Positions 1-11,500 of a stretch of DNA of 64,000 bases are shown piece by piece. The DNA is from Anniella stebbinsi. Taxonomy: Eukaryota; Chordata; Lepidosauria; Squamata; Anniellidae. The DNA is taken from NCBI GenBank assembly GCA_029215795.1, contig JARDYH010000005.1, positions 15,222,001 to 15,286,000 on the forward strand, given 5' to 3'. Below the pieces are notes generated by a model that was not told the DNA's origin, ran no database searches, and saw only the letters and a list, made by a program, of their open reading frames with translations. Position 1 is the stretch's first letter. Every line of letters begins with the position of its first letter. The translations under genes and the position numbers were made by a program.

Positions 1-363
1 GACAATAATGCAAACAGCTTGTGTGCACCACATGGTCTTAGGTGGAATGGTGGTGGGGGAATAAACAATAACTCAATAATGGTGCACACATCCTGCCTGC
101 TTCTGCAGTTTTTTTTAAAAAAATGTGTGTGTGAAATGTAGTAAGACTGGAATCAACTTGGCTTGAAGCCCCGGAGAGTGGCTGCCAACCAGTGGAGGCA
201 GGGCTATGCTGGATTCAACATCAGGCCACTCATTCTATGTTGTGACCTGCTTCACTATATCCTGCAGCCAGTCACTGGTGTTAAGCTCAGCAGGAGAGGC
301 CCTTCCCAGTTGTTCACCTTTGAAAGCAGTGAGGTAAATGATCACATACAACAGGGCCTTCCC
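1..363. other. Unassigned sequence at left edge
   Basis: No coding exon, RNA gene or recognised repeat was found here. The short open frames carry no family motifs. It lies beyond the homologous part of duplication unit A and is probably intergenic. Confidence 0.4.
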
Positions 364-522
364 TAGGGTGACCATATGAAAAGGAGGACAGGGCTCCTGC
401 AGCTTTAACTGTTGTGCTGAAGAGGGAATTTCACCAAGTGCTACATGCATGCAAACGACAACTGTTGAAATTCTCTTTGCTGTTCAACTGTTAAAGATAT
501 GGGAGCCCGGTCCTCCTTTTCA
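364..522. mobile_element. Fragment of hAT-type MITE (TAGGSTGACC family)
   Basis: The left end matches the terminal sequence TAGGGTGACCATATGAAAAG seen in full elements at 8617 and 50591. The interior has the family's inverted 'gaagagggaatttcacc' type segments. The right end stops inside the terminal repeat (CTCCTTTTCAT), so this copy is short or truncated. Confidence 0.75.
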
Positions 523-594
523 TTAAAGATTTAAGCATTTCTACCCTTCAGTATAGAATATTTTGAGCACGGCTCACACCCTAGCTCCTTTAGG

Positions 595-738
595 GTTCTA
601 GCTGGTTCTGACTGAAACCTGGAGCAGATTTCCTGCCCCATTGACCTAGGAGCCACCAGCCTCCACTGAACTGAGGTCTCCCCAGTACTAGTCTAAGAGT
701 CTAACCCAGATGTGCAGAATCCCAGGCCCATGGACCAA
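595..738. repeat. Dispersed 144-bp direct repeat, copy 1
   Basis: This stretch is nearly identical to 26294-26437. Similarity starts sharply at GTTCTAGCTGG and ends at GGACCAA in both places. It could be part of an older duplicated gene-flank or an unrecognised interspersed repeat. Its match ends exactly where the Harbinger-related block begins at 26438. Confidence 0.7.
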
Positions 739-1340
739 AGCTATCTCTCTGGAGGCCAAATCCAGCCGTTTGAGTTTCCTCAGAAGGTTTCTCCCCCTTC
801 CCTTTGCCCCACACTTGCCCTCCAACCATAGTTAATTTGGTGGTTTCATGGCTTTTGCACAGTTACCCCCTCCCCACATTCTAAAAGGTTAAAATGCCTC
901 TCCGAAGGCTTCGCTATGAGCAGGAAGAGCTTTAAACTACAATAGGCCAGCAGATTTGGTATTTCTGGCCCCACCCCTTTTGCCTTCAGCCCTGCCCACC
1001 ACTGGAATGTCCCCCGTCCCCCGGAGAGTTTTTCTGAAATTGAATCTGGGTCTCAGGCTGAAAGACCTCCTGCTCTCCTGCTCTGCTGTTACCTTCAAAG
1101 CGACCTTAAGCATCCTCCAAAGCCCTTATTTCCAATCTTACGTTAAGGATGTTCCGGACGGTGCAATGGTCTTCATGAACCAGGTAATAGCCCATTTGGG
1201 GTAATCGGTGCCTTGGTAAGTTTCTACGGAATATATTCCTACAAGGGCTATATCTACGTATGTGCTTTTTATTAGTACTGAAGTGCACTGTAACTGTAGG
1301 TATTCCATATAATGCTTTTCCAGCATTATTTTCCATTTGT
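739..1340. other. Non-coding stretch with a short internal repeat
   Basis: No gene was recognised. A piece near 955-1050 (ending 'gccttcagccctgcc' and 'cactggaat') recurs at about 2700-2780, on the far side of the LINE at 1345-2440. This suggests one repeat that was duplicated, or split by that LINE. Confidence 0.4.
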
Positions 1341-1344
1341 TTAT

Positions 1345-2440
1345 TCTCTACAATATTTATTTATTTATTTATTTATCTATCTATCTATTTTATTACATTT
1401 GTATACCGCTCCATAGCCGAAGCTCTCTGGTCAGTTTACATAAGATTAAAACAATTAAAAACAATATACAAAAATTAAAACAGCAAAAACATACAATATA
1501 CACACAATACACACATACATTTAAAACCACTGTAATAACTTTAAAAAGCTATAAACCTAAAAATAAAAGAAACTCAGACTCATCAGATATTGCTAAACGG
1601 CTGAGAGAGAAGGAAAAAGTCTTGACCTGGCACCGAAAAGATAACAATGTCGGCGCCAGGCGGGCCTCGTCAGGGAGATCGTTCCACAATTGGGGGGCCA
1701 CCACAGAGAAGTCCCTCTCCCTTGTTGCCGACCTCAGAGCTTCCCTTGGAGTAGGCACTTGGAGGAGGGCCTTAGATGTTGAACGTAGTGTTTGGGTAGG
1801 TTCATGTCGAGAAAGGCGTTCCGTCAGGTATTCTGGTCCCAAGCCGTGTAAGGCTTTATAAGTTAAAACCAGCACCTTGAATCGGGCTCAGAAACATACA
1901 GGCAGCCCATGCAAGTGGGCCAGAGTAGGTCTTATATGCTCGAACCTTCTGGTCCCAATTATCAATCTGGCCGCTGCATTTTGCACAAGCTGCAGCTTCT
2001 GAACTGCCTTCAAAGGCAGCCCCACGTAGAGTGCATTGCAGTAATCTAACTTGGAGGTTACCAGAGCATGGACAACTGAAGCCAGGTTATCCCTGTCCAG
2101 ATAGGGGCACAGCTGGGCCACCAACCGAAGTTGGTAGAAGGAACTCCGTGCCACTGAGGCCACCTGAGCCTCAAGTGACAGAGATGGTTCTAAGAGAAAC
2201 CCCAAGCTACGAACCCGCTCCTTCAAGGGGAGTGCAACCCCATCCAGAACAGGTTGAAGACCCTCCATCTGGTCAGTAAAACCACCCACAAACAGCATCT
2301 CAGTCTTGTCTGGATTGAGTTTCTCAGTCTCGTCTGGATTGCGACAGATGACATTGTGTATAACTATGCAAGAAGGATACAGCATCACCATGATGGGATT
2401 GTATTGATACAACATGAGGTGTAGTTCTGGCCCTGGAGGA
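1345..2440 (-). mobile_element. CR1/L2-type LINE, 3' end
   Basis: Read on the minus strand, this encodes the C-terminal part of a CR1/L2-superfamily reverse transcriptase protein in two offset frames. Family patterns include [24 protein letters not shown] and VLTYKALHGLGP, followed by NDLPDEARLAP. The element ends in a TATTTA-rich tail near 1350-1390 on the plus strand, which is its 3' terminus. The 5' part, including the endonuclease and most of the polymerase, is missing, as is usual after incomplete reverse transcription. It is not expected to encode a functional protein. Confidence 0.9.
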
Positions 2441-3332
2441 ACATCTAACATCGGCTTCATGTCTGCTGTCCTAGGGCCAAAACTTTAAATCTGTGTCTAA
2501 CAGTGATTCTTTTTACCCATTATCACTCTAGAATAGGCGCAGGTCCCCTGATCTGGATCTTCAAAGCCCGTCTTCCCCCACAATGCTAGGGTCTAAATCC
2601 AGTCTGGGATTCCTGCATCTAGTCTAGAGTAAAAATGAAAAGGAAAAAGAAAATAAAATAAAGACATAGGTGCAAGATATGGATTCAAATTACTGGCATT
2701 TTTGGTCTTGTCCCATTTTGCCTTCAGCCCTGCTCATCACTGGAATCCCCTGAAAGAGCTTCTCTGAAATGGAATTTGGCCCTTTACACCACATTAGCAG
2801 GCACATCTGCAGAACCCTTTTGATTACTGGCACCAATGGGACAAATGAACAGGTTCATTCACCACAAGCAACAATGGTTCTGTTACTCGAACTTCAGTTC
2901 AAAATGATTGTGTATGGGATAATCTGTACAAGTGATTTAGTATGGAGGGAGAGCAGTTTGAGGTTCTTTGTGACACAAGACGTTGTTGCCAATCCATAGC
3001 CATCCAGCGGCTTCCCTCTGGAAAAGTCCTTTTAGTCCGTATTTTTTAATTAAAGCAGCTCCAGGTGGTTCCACTGCTGTGGGCCCCATCCCTCCGCATT
3101 GAATCTTTGGTGTGCCTTTGTGACCTGGCTTTGACCAGACAGTGATGTGGTCGAAGGGTGGGGATGTCCCTCTCCCCCATTCACTCTTTTCCCCCATTGG
3201 CACTACTGTCGCCAGTCAGAGTAACTAGCCTGCCTTTCCCATTCATAAAAGTGCTATAGCATTATTTCCTAGCTTCCGCAAATGTGCAGTTGTAGCTTTT
3301 GCCAGGCACAGTATCTAGCTTGCCTTTTTCAT
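2441..3332. other. Non-coding stretch
   Basis: No exon, RNA gene or transposon with clear ends was found. The open frames in this stretch lack family motifs. Confidence 0.35.
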
Positions 3333-3730
3333 TCATAAAGCTACCAGAATTGGGACTCCGCTGCCTCTTCTGCATGTGCTCCAGGCTCCTTGGGGCTTGT
3401 TGCTATGGTGCCAAACTCTGAGGAGCCCGTAGCGCGTGCAGAAGAGGCGGCAGAGGTCCGATTTTGGTATTTCCGGGATCTGGCCTTCGCCGCCTCTTCT
3501 GCGTGCGCTTTGGGCTCCTTGGGGCTTGTTGCTATGGTGCCAAATCCCGAGGAGCCTGGAGTGTGTGCAGAAGAGGTGGCAGAGGCCCGATCCCTGAAGT
3601 ACCAAATTCAGGCTGTTTGGGGGGGGGTAAATTTCCAGATTTGGCCCCCAAATGTGGGATTTCCCCCGGAACCATATTTGCCCACCATTTTCTGGGCATG
3701 TCCGGGCAAATCTGGGCCAATGGAAACCCT
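3333..3730. repeat. Tandem dimer of about 129 bp in a TIR-like repeat
   Basis: The segment GCTCCTTGGGGCTTGTTGCT occurs at about 3385 and 3514, and the flanking CGCCTCTTCTGC motifs repeat with it. Inverted forms of the same motif (GCAGAAGAGGCGGC) lie between, so the unit also folds back. The right side ends in 'ggaaaccctagg', which looks like a transposon end. No coding function is supported. Confidence 0.6.
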
Positions 3731-5681
3731 AGGCTTGGGCCCTCATTTCTTAAGCCCTAGGAGTGTCTTGTAAGGTTTGGGAGTTCCCCGGCTCAGGCTG
3801 AGGTGGACATTAGGGGTAGTGGCAGGCTACTTTGGTTATTGTTGGTCCCTGCCTACATTGGTGGGCAACTCCTTTCCTCCCTTCACCACAGTCAACAAGG
3901 AAGCACACAGTAAATGGGAGGATGTCATGATGATGCTACGTTACTACTCAGGTTTGGCTATGTGATTTTGTCACTGAGAGCAAATAAAGCTCTCTCTGTG
4001 TGTGTAGGGTGTGATGAACTAGAGTGACTCCATGTTTTTGACTGTGATATTAATTTTATATCATGTGGTATAGAAACTGCTAGTTTGTGAGAGGCCCCAA
4101 AGGGGAGAAAGCTGGCTTGTAGACCCTGTGACACCTGTGGGTGCGGGGTGTGTGTAAGCCTGTATTATTTCAAGGATATATGGCCTTGCTGTCTCTGGAA
4201 AAGTTATCTCTGGTCTCAAGGCCATAAACCACTAGGTGCCAAAGGGAGGGGTAGCGTGGCTGCAGCTGGGTTGGTGTGAAATACGCCACTTTCCCTTCAA
4301 TCCTTTTTTTTCCAAAAGGGAGGGAGAGGGTACCAGAGTCTGGCTTGCATACAGTCTAAATCTGGGGAGGGTTTTTCCCAGCATCCTCTGTTCTCATCCT
4401 ACCTCAGAGGACGTGTTCAAGTTTGGTGCATCTTATGAAAAGGGTGGTTATGGCAGGGAAGTAGAATAGGCCACTTGGGTGTTTTTATTTTTGTCTGTAC
4501 GTGGTTTCCCAATTGCTGGTTGTACTTTTAGGCTGTCTTTGGAAATCACCTTTTCCTCACTTGTAAATCCACTATCTACCTTTAAAGTGTGCAGTGCTGT
4601 CCAGCTGGCTTGGTGCAGTGTTGTTCTGTGGTTGGCACTACAAATATTCGTTTATGCTGGACATAAGAAATTGGTAGAACTGGTTTGGTCCTTGTGCCCA
4701 GGGAATTCCCTCCAGACTCAAGTCTGGTTCTAAGGTGGAGGACTCATTTTGTTCTAAGGAGAAGCTCCATTTTGATACTGCTGATGAGCAAGTACACATC
4801 AGATGACATCATCCTGGAGACTTGCCACAAGAAAACAACCAATCAGAAAGGGGGTATACAATGTCATTCTGCACTATGCATTCTGCATTATTTCACATGA
4901 TGTCATTTTGCACTATGCAGTTCCAAACTACACCTCACATTAGATTGTAGCCCCGAGTCCTGCTTTGACACTCCCAGCACATAGCGTACTGCATCATATG
5001 GTGTGGGAATGACTGCTCTAAACCCCCGTTTTTTATAGCCACCTAAGCTAGTGGTTTTCACCACACAGCACGTTTCAGATTAGGAAGGAAAAGACTACCC
5101 AGGATTTATGAGGCCTGGTCAGGTGTGATGTCCATCAAGAATGACATTGTTCAAGACCCTGATCTCTCAGCCCCTGTGCTACAGTGTGCTCAAGCCTAAG
5201 TTTGAAAACCCACATTCTGAGCAGTGGCAGGGCACTGTGCAACACAGCAGAACGATCACAGGTTTTACTTATTGTATTTTGTTTTGTAGAAGTTCCTATC
5301 TTTTGGTAAGCATTCTTTATTTTAGAATATCCCTTATTCGTTTTCTTTAAAAATAATAAAGAAAAGTTACAAATAAAAAGGTATCCAACTGACCTCTTAC
5401 AGAGTATGGCTTTATATTATTATTATTATTATTATTATTAAAAGAATGCTTATAGTTATATTATTTGAAGTGCTAAGGTCTGTAACATTGCTTCAAAGTA
5501 AAGCTGTCTGCTGCCAATTTTTGCTGAGTGCAAATGACATCAAAGTGGAAACTGAAAGAGAAACATACTTTAAAGTGAATTGAAGGAATATCATTTTTGT
5601 AATTAGTATCTAAACAACCTGTAGAACCTTGAAAGAAAGGTTATGGACACTTGCTTTTGGTCACCCTAGCTCACTTCAGGC

Positions 5682-5843
5682 TAGGGTGCCCATTTGGAAA
5701 GAAGAAGAGGGCTCCTGTATCTTTAACAATTGTATAGAAAAGGGAATTTCAGCAGGTGTCATTTGTATGCATGCAGCAACTGTTGTGATGAAGAGGGTGA
5801 AATTCCCTCTTCATCACAACAGTTAAAGCTGCAGAGCCCTGCC
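5682..5843. mobile_element. Ancestral hAT-type MITE copy in unit A
   Basis: This is a short member of the TAGGGTGACC family, with inverted segments around GAAATTCCCTCTTCATCACA. Equivalent copies lie at the same place in unit B (40720-40867) and unit C (56649-56797), so the insertion predates the duplications. Confidence 0.75.
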
Positions 5844-6064
5844 AGAGTGTAGCAGCACCCCTGGTTGTACCAAGTCATGAGGAATGGCAATCTGGATGCA
5901 CACCATGCACGTTCATAAGATTGGTTCACAGGGCTTAATTTACACCAGGGCTTAAATTGCACTAGGGCTTAACTTGGCTGACATCTCCTTTCCAGCCAAG
6001 GCTCAGCCTTGGGATATATTATTAAGTAGGAATAGATTCAAATGTCTCTGAGTTGGTACACACT

Positions 6065-6572
6065 GGCTCAGTTCGGATGACACATTAGGCAATGGAGGAG
6101 TGGGGGAACAATTGTCAGTTGTGTTGCTTATTGTGTCGTCTGGAGGGCAGCACACAACTCACACACAACTGACAGTACATTAATCAGGCACTTTAAACAA
6201 CAGAGCAAAACAACAGGCTTGCACATTGTTTAGCCCGAAGCCCCGTTGTTTAAAGTGTCGTCCGAATTCAGTCCCCCCTCTCTCTGTGGACTATTCCGTT
6301 TCGGAATAGAGTTCTGCTGCCTAGAGCAGCCAAAAAACCCCAGCTGCTCTATGCAGCTGGCAGAACTCACGTTGCATGCTGGGATACGGCTGGGGACACA
6401 CAGAGGAGAAGCTGCAGCCAAAATGGCTGCCGCAAGTTCCTTGCAGCCGGGTTGTTTGCCGGTTCTGAGCAGCGCCGGCTGCAGCGTGTCATCTGTGGAG
6501 CTCCTTCTGCCTATCGCACGGTCAGTACATTATTTACCCCTCTGTTGCTTAATATGTTGTCTGAACTGAGCC
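6065..6572. mobile_element. Harbinger-type MITE with ACT target duplication
   Basis: The inverted ends read GGCTCAGTTCGG and, at the right, CTGAACTGAGCC. The 3-bp sequence ACT flanks both sides. Units B and C lack the element at the matching place. Interior sequence (for example AACAACAGGCTTGCACATTG) matches, inverted, the right part of the larger Harbinger element near 32340-32560, which suggests an internally deleted derivative of that family. Confidence 0.82.
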
Positions 6573-6704
6573 ACTGTATTTCTCATACCACCCTGTAGTT
6601 TCCCACATCTCACAATTTAAACAGAGAAGAAGCTTCTAGTTTAGTTGGTAATGTTTCCAGACAGACTTGAGAACCTTTATAGAGATAGACATGAGACAGA
6701 TATA

Positions 6705-6706
6705 TG

Positions 6707-6745
<39 letters not shown>
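6705..6745. repeat. GATA microsatellite
   Basis: About ten consecutive GATA units are present. The matching places in unit C (57142-57195) and unit B (41211-41247) have longer and shorter, more degenerate tracts. Confidence 0.95.
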
Positions 6746-7083
6746 GGGAAGAGAGAGAGAGAGAGATTAAGCACTGTCACCTCAGCCGATATAGAGCCAC
6801 TAAAATGTTAATGTTTGCTGATTTCACCAATGTAAAAAGGTGGCTTGGTGAAGCCAGCCTCTGGCTGACCCAGCTCAGAAATGGTTTATTACAGATGGTT
6901 ATTTTGGTATAGCAGGTTTTTCTACGTAAGGCCTTTAACCCACACCTTTACTGAGGCTTCTGCTTCTGGATTCATTGCGGGATTAAGCTCAGCTCCTTTA
7001 CATGTGCTTGAGGTTTTCTTTCTCTGCCTTTCTATACATTCAATTACACAACGAATAGGGGAGCTGTGGTACAGTGGAATCAT

Positions 7084-8175
7084 ACAAGAAGCTCAACTAT
7101 CCCATCTCTTTAGGAACACCAACACAAAGATACATGCACTCAGAATTTTACCAGCATTAGAGCAAGTCATGTTAATGGTATGGGTGGAGGGAAAGGTATA
7201 GTTTCTTTAGTTTATGCTATATTGGTTGATGCCCAGATGGGCACAATGGAGGGCTTAAGGAAAGTGTGGGAAGGAGATTTTGAAAGAGAAATAGATGAAG
7301 CTAGATGGAATAAAGTATGGAACAACTGACCATTTAAATCAGGATCAGCCTTTATTCTGGAGACCTCCTTGAAAATACTGCATAGATGGTATTGAGCACC
7401 AGTACAATTAGCACATATTACTAAAACTTGCAGTCCCCTTTGCTGGAGAGGCTGCAAGATAAAAGGCACGTATTTTAATTTATGGTGGTCTTGTTCATAT
7501 ATACAGAGATTCTGGAGATCAGTACACAGAGAAATAATGATCATAACTAGAGAAACAATTGTATATGATCCAGAATTGTTTTTATTATCAATATACAATG
7601 GACTTAATATTGGAATGAAAAGTAAAGATTTAATAACATTTTGGTTGACAGCTTCTCGGCAAACAATTACGCAACAGTGGAAAAAACTGGATAATTTGAA
7701 TTTATCAGCATGGTATCGTAATATTTGGTCTGTGGCAATATCTGAGAAAATAACTTATGGCTTACTTCATATCCAAGGAAAATCGGAGTTAGCATCGTTT
7801 GGAGCAATATAGGGGAGATTTGTCCAATATGCATCACAACCTGATGTACAACAATGTATGCCTGCTTCAGCTCTGAGTATATGGACATTGTAAAGAAAAA
7901 TGAAGGAAATACAGCACATTTATAATTTAGGTTAATTGTAAATTTAGTTATGATTTCTTTTTTTTCCCTTTCTTTTTTCTGTTTCCTTTAAAAAAAATCT
8001 ATTTTGATTAAACTTTCCTCCCTTAGGGGTAGTATATCAACCAACTTTTTTCTTCTTGTTCTCTTCATGCTAGATATAACTATATAATTGTTGGTTTGAT
8101 ATTATTTTGTAAGGGATTGTTTGTACTCATTATTATTACTTTTCTGTATCACTTTAAATAAAATAAAATAAAAAT
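7084..8175 (+). mobile_element. L1-type LINE 3' fragment in unit A
   Basis: Translation in broken frames gives the C-terminal region of an L1-clade ORF2 protein. It includes a WW-containing zinc-knuckle-like stretch (CWRGCKIKGTYFNLWWSC) and a FWRSVHREI segment. A stop codon and frame changes interrupt it. The 3' end is an AAATAAAATAAAAAT tail. Unit C has the same element (57537-58616), but unit B has uninterrupted flank at 41581-41600, so this is a defined insertion. It is a pseudogene fragment only. Confidence 0.85.
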
Positions 8176-8433
8176 CAATTACTTAGGCTTTGAAAGCACC
8201 ATTGAGGAAAATATCAGATTTTCCTCCTTAGGAAAACAACGATAATGGTTTCAAAGCCCAGGAGAGGCTCACAAACTGCCATGAGTGAGCAATTATGAGG
8301 GCATAATAAAAGCCTCATGTGAAAAGGCTCAGGATTCCATTCTACTACATTGCTTGGAATCAATTTAAGCTGCAGTTCGGGGTGTTGGGAAAATCCATGG
8401 AGGTGGTTTTCTCCCGCTTGCTTTTATGTCTCT

Positions 8434-8569
8434 TCAGGAAGGCAAAGGTTTCTCACACACATACAATCTTCGTTCGTTACACTTCTCAACATTCCATTCC
8501 CCAGCAGTATGGATCTCGGCACAGTCTGCATTTTCCTCATGGTCTTTGGGTTCATCAATCTTCCATTTC
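8434..8569 (-). CDS. Lectin gene A exon 6: last part of CTLD and stop
   Basis: This exon follows a TTTAG acceptor and encodes 44 residues and a TGA stop. The primary sugar site reads EPK instead of EPN or QPD, the following acidic position is Ala (NADC instead of GEDC), and WND has become WNV. Conserved cysteines (DCAEI, EKC, YVCEK) remain, so the fold is probably kept while calcium site 2 is probably lost. Confidence 0.92.
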
Positions 8570-11500
8570 CTAAATGAGAAAGGCAGTCAAATTATTCCAG
8601 CGAATGTTGAAAGAGGTAGGCTGACCATATGAAAAGGAGGACAGGACTCATGTAACTTTAACAGTTGCAGAGAAAAGGGAATTTCAGCCGGCGTCATTTG
8701 TATGCAATTAGTTCCTGATGAAATTCCCTCTTCATCAAAGCAATTAAAGTTGCATGCACTATACTAGAGTGACCAGATACAAAAGAGGACAGGGCCCCTG
8801 CAGCTTTAACTGTTGTAATGAAGAGGGGATTTCACCAGGTACGAATTGCATACAAATGACTCAGGCTGAAATTCCCTCTTCTCTACAACTGTTAAAGTGA
8901 CATGAGCCCTGTCCTCCATTTCAGATGGTCAGCCTAGAGAGAGGGATTGTTCCTCTCCAACCACACCACCTTCTGCCCCCAAGCACAGCCAAGCTGGTTG
9001 CTCAAGATCAGGGGTATTGAATTTCTTTCAGCTTGAGGACCAAGTTCCATTTGGGAGGCGTTCTCGGGGGATGCCTTCCAGTAGTGGGTGGGGACAAAGG
9101 CAAAAGGGGTGGGCCAAAGGCAAAAGTGCCCATTATCAACTTCGGTTGGTATGCCAACTACCCCCATTCCTGGATAGGGATAGCCTAGCCACACTCATTC
9201 CTGCACTGGTAACCACACTATTAGACTAATGAGCTCTATGTGGGACTACCCATGTGTGTGGTTTGGAAGCTGCAGCTAGTGCAGAACGCAGCAGCAACCT
9301 TGCTCACACAAACACCTAGTTCTGCTCATATAAAACCTGTGTTAAAAGAACTTCACTGGATGCTTGTTAGCTACCGAGCCACATACAAGCTTATGCTCTT
9401 ATCTTGCAAAGACCTAAATAGCTTGGGACCAGCATACCTAGCAGACCGCCTTCCCTTATTTACACCCAGAGAACAGCTATGATCCTCAGAGGAGGTCTTA
9501 CTGGCCATTCCAAAATGAACAGAATGCCACCATGAAGAACCTCAGCTGCAGGTCTTCTCTGTAGCGGCACCAGCCCTCTGGAAAACCCTCTCTCATGCGG
9601 TTCAGGAGGCTGAAAACATAACATCTTTTAAGCACCTCCTGAAAAAAGACCTATTCACACAGGATTTCCCTGGATTTTAACACTGCTGGTTTTTATATTG
9701 CTTTCTTAACTTTTAATGTTTTACCTCTATCTGTGTTTTATGGTTTTTAATCGTGCACTGTCAGGGAGCTTCACCTGATGGGCAGTATAAAAATGTAATG
9801 AATGAATGAATGGATGAAGGGGAGGGGACAAAACCCAAAAATGCCAGCATGGTTTATCTTAAAGCTCTTACTGCCAGTAACTAAGTTTTACAGGAGGCAT
9901 ATCCATTGTTTGGAATGGGGGTGGGTTGGAAAAAGAGTGGACACAGTGCAGACAGAAATGCTCAGCCATTAAGGAAAAGAAGAAGAAAGCTAATGGCTTC
10001 ACGGCAATCCCAGATTATTCCCATTTTCCCCACCCCAAATGCAGAAGTAACATTAAATGTTGGTGTGGGGGAAGGGGTTGTGCTTGGATCTTGGAGACTT
10101 GGATTAGAGTAGGCTGACCAGATAAAATCCAGGTCAGGGCTCCTGTAACTTTAACAGTTGTAGAGAAAAGGGAATTTCAGCCAGTGTCATTTGTATGCAA
10201 TTAGTTCCAGGTGAAATTCCCTCTTCATCACAACAGTTAAAGTTGCAGGGGCCCTGCCTTCTTTTGTATATGGTCATTCTAGTATAGTGCCTGCACCTTT
10301 AACTGTTGTGATGAAGAGGGAATTTCACCAGGGACGAATTGCATACAAATGACCCTTTTCTCTACAACGGTTAAAGTTAGGGATGTGCACTGGATCGGAT
10401 CCGATCCACGATCCGAATCCGATCCAGAGGGAAATTGGATAAATTATCCGATTTCCGATCCAACAGCTGGACCGGCCGATCCAATCCGAACCGATCCGAA
10501 AAGGCTCCGATCCGGTTCGGGCGGATCGGCGGGGCCCGCTGGTGCCCACCGCCGCTTCCATTGGCGGGTGCCAGTAGGTGCCCGCCGATGAAAGTGGACA
10601 GCGGGGGGGGGCAGAGGGGAGGAGGAGGGCGCTTACCTTTCCGGGACGTCCGCTCCCGTCCAGCGCCGGCGGCTACTAACAGCAGGCTTCGCGGCCTGCT
10701 CCAGGGTGGCGCACTGGGTGATGACATCACCCGGCGCGCCACTCTAGAGCAGGCCGCAAAGCCCGCTGGCAGTAGCTGCTGGCGCCGCACAGGAGCGGAC
10801 GTCCCGGAAAGGTAAGCAGGGGGCGCGCGGAGGGGAGGAGGGGGCGCGCGGAGGGGAGGAGGGGGCGCGCGGAGGGGAGGAGGGGGGCCCTTACCTTTCC
10901 GGGACGTCCACTTCCGTCCGGCGCCGGTGGCTACTACCAGCAGGCTTCGCGGCCTGCTCCAGGGTGGCGTGCCAGGTGTTGACATCACCCGGCGCGCCAC
11001 TCTAGAGCAGGCCGCGAAGCCCGCTGGCAGTAGCAGCTGGCGCCGAACGGGAGCGGACATCCCTGTAAGGTAAGCAGTGGCAGGGGGGAGGGGGCTTACC
11101 CCCCCGGGGCCGTCCACTTCTATCCGCTGGCGCCCACGGGCGCCAGCGGATGGAAGCGGACGGCCCCAGGGGGGAGTAGGGAGCGCGGGGGAGGGGGGTT
11201 ACCTGCCAGGGCCATCCACAGTGGACAGCCCCGGGGGGGAGGGAGTTAGGCCCCCTTTCACCCACCCGCCGCCATTTTTTCCTCATAGACTTGCATTGCA
11301 ATGCAAGTCTATGGGGAAAAAAATGGCGGCCGATCCAAAAACTGGACGTCCGATTTTTGGATCGGGATCGGACTCGATCTGGTCCAGGGGGACTCCGATT
11401 TTGTCCGATCCGATCCGTGACAAAATTGGAGGTCCTGATCCAGGTCCCGATCCGATCCGGGGGGTCCGTGCACACCCCGAGTTAAAGTTACATGAGCCCT

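Noticed and set aside
8434..8569. A secreted venom-type C-type lectin
   Set aside because: The gene has a membrane-anchor exon and no cleavable signal peptide, so a type II membrane receptor fits better.
10377..11117. A 246-codon open frame rich in Pro, Arg and Ser in GC-rich DNA
   Set aside because: It lies wholly inside the nested hAT-type element and comes from low-complexity GC-rich repeats. The same blocks recur at 33.9 and 53.6 kb in other frames.
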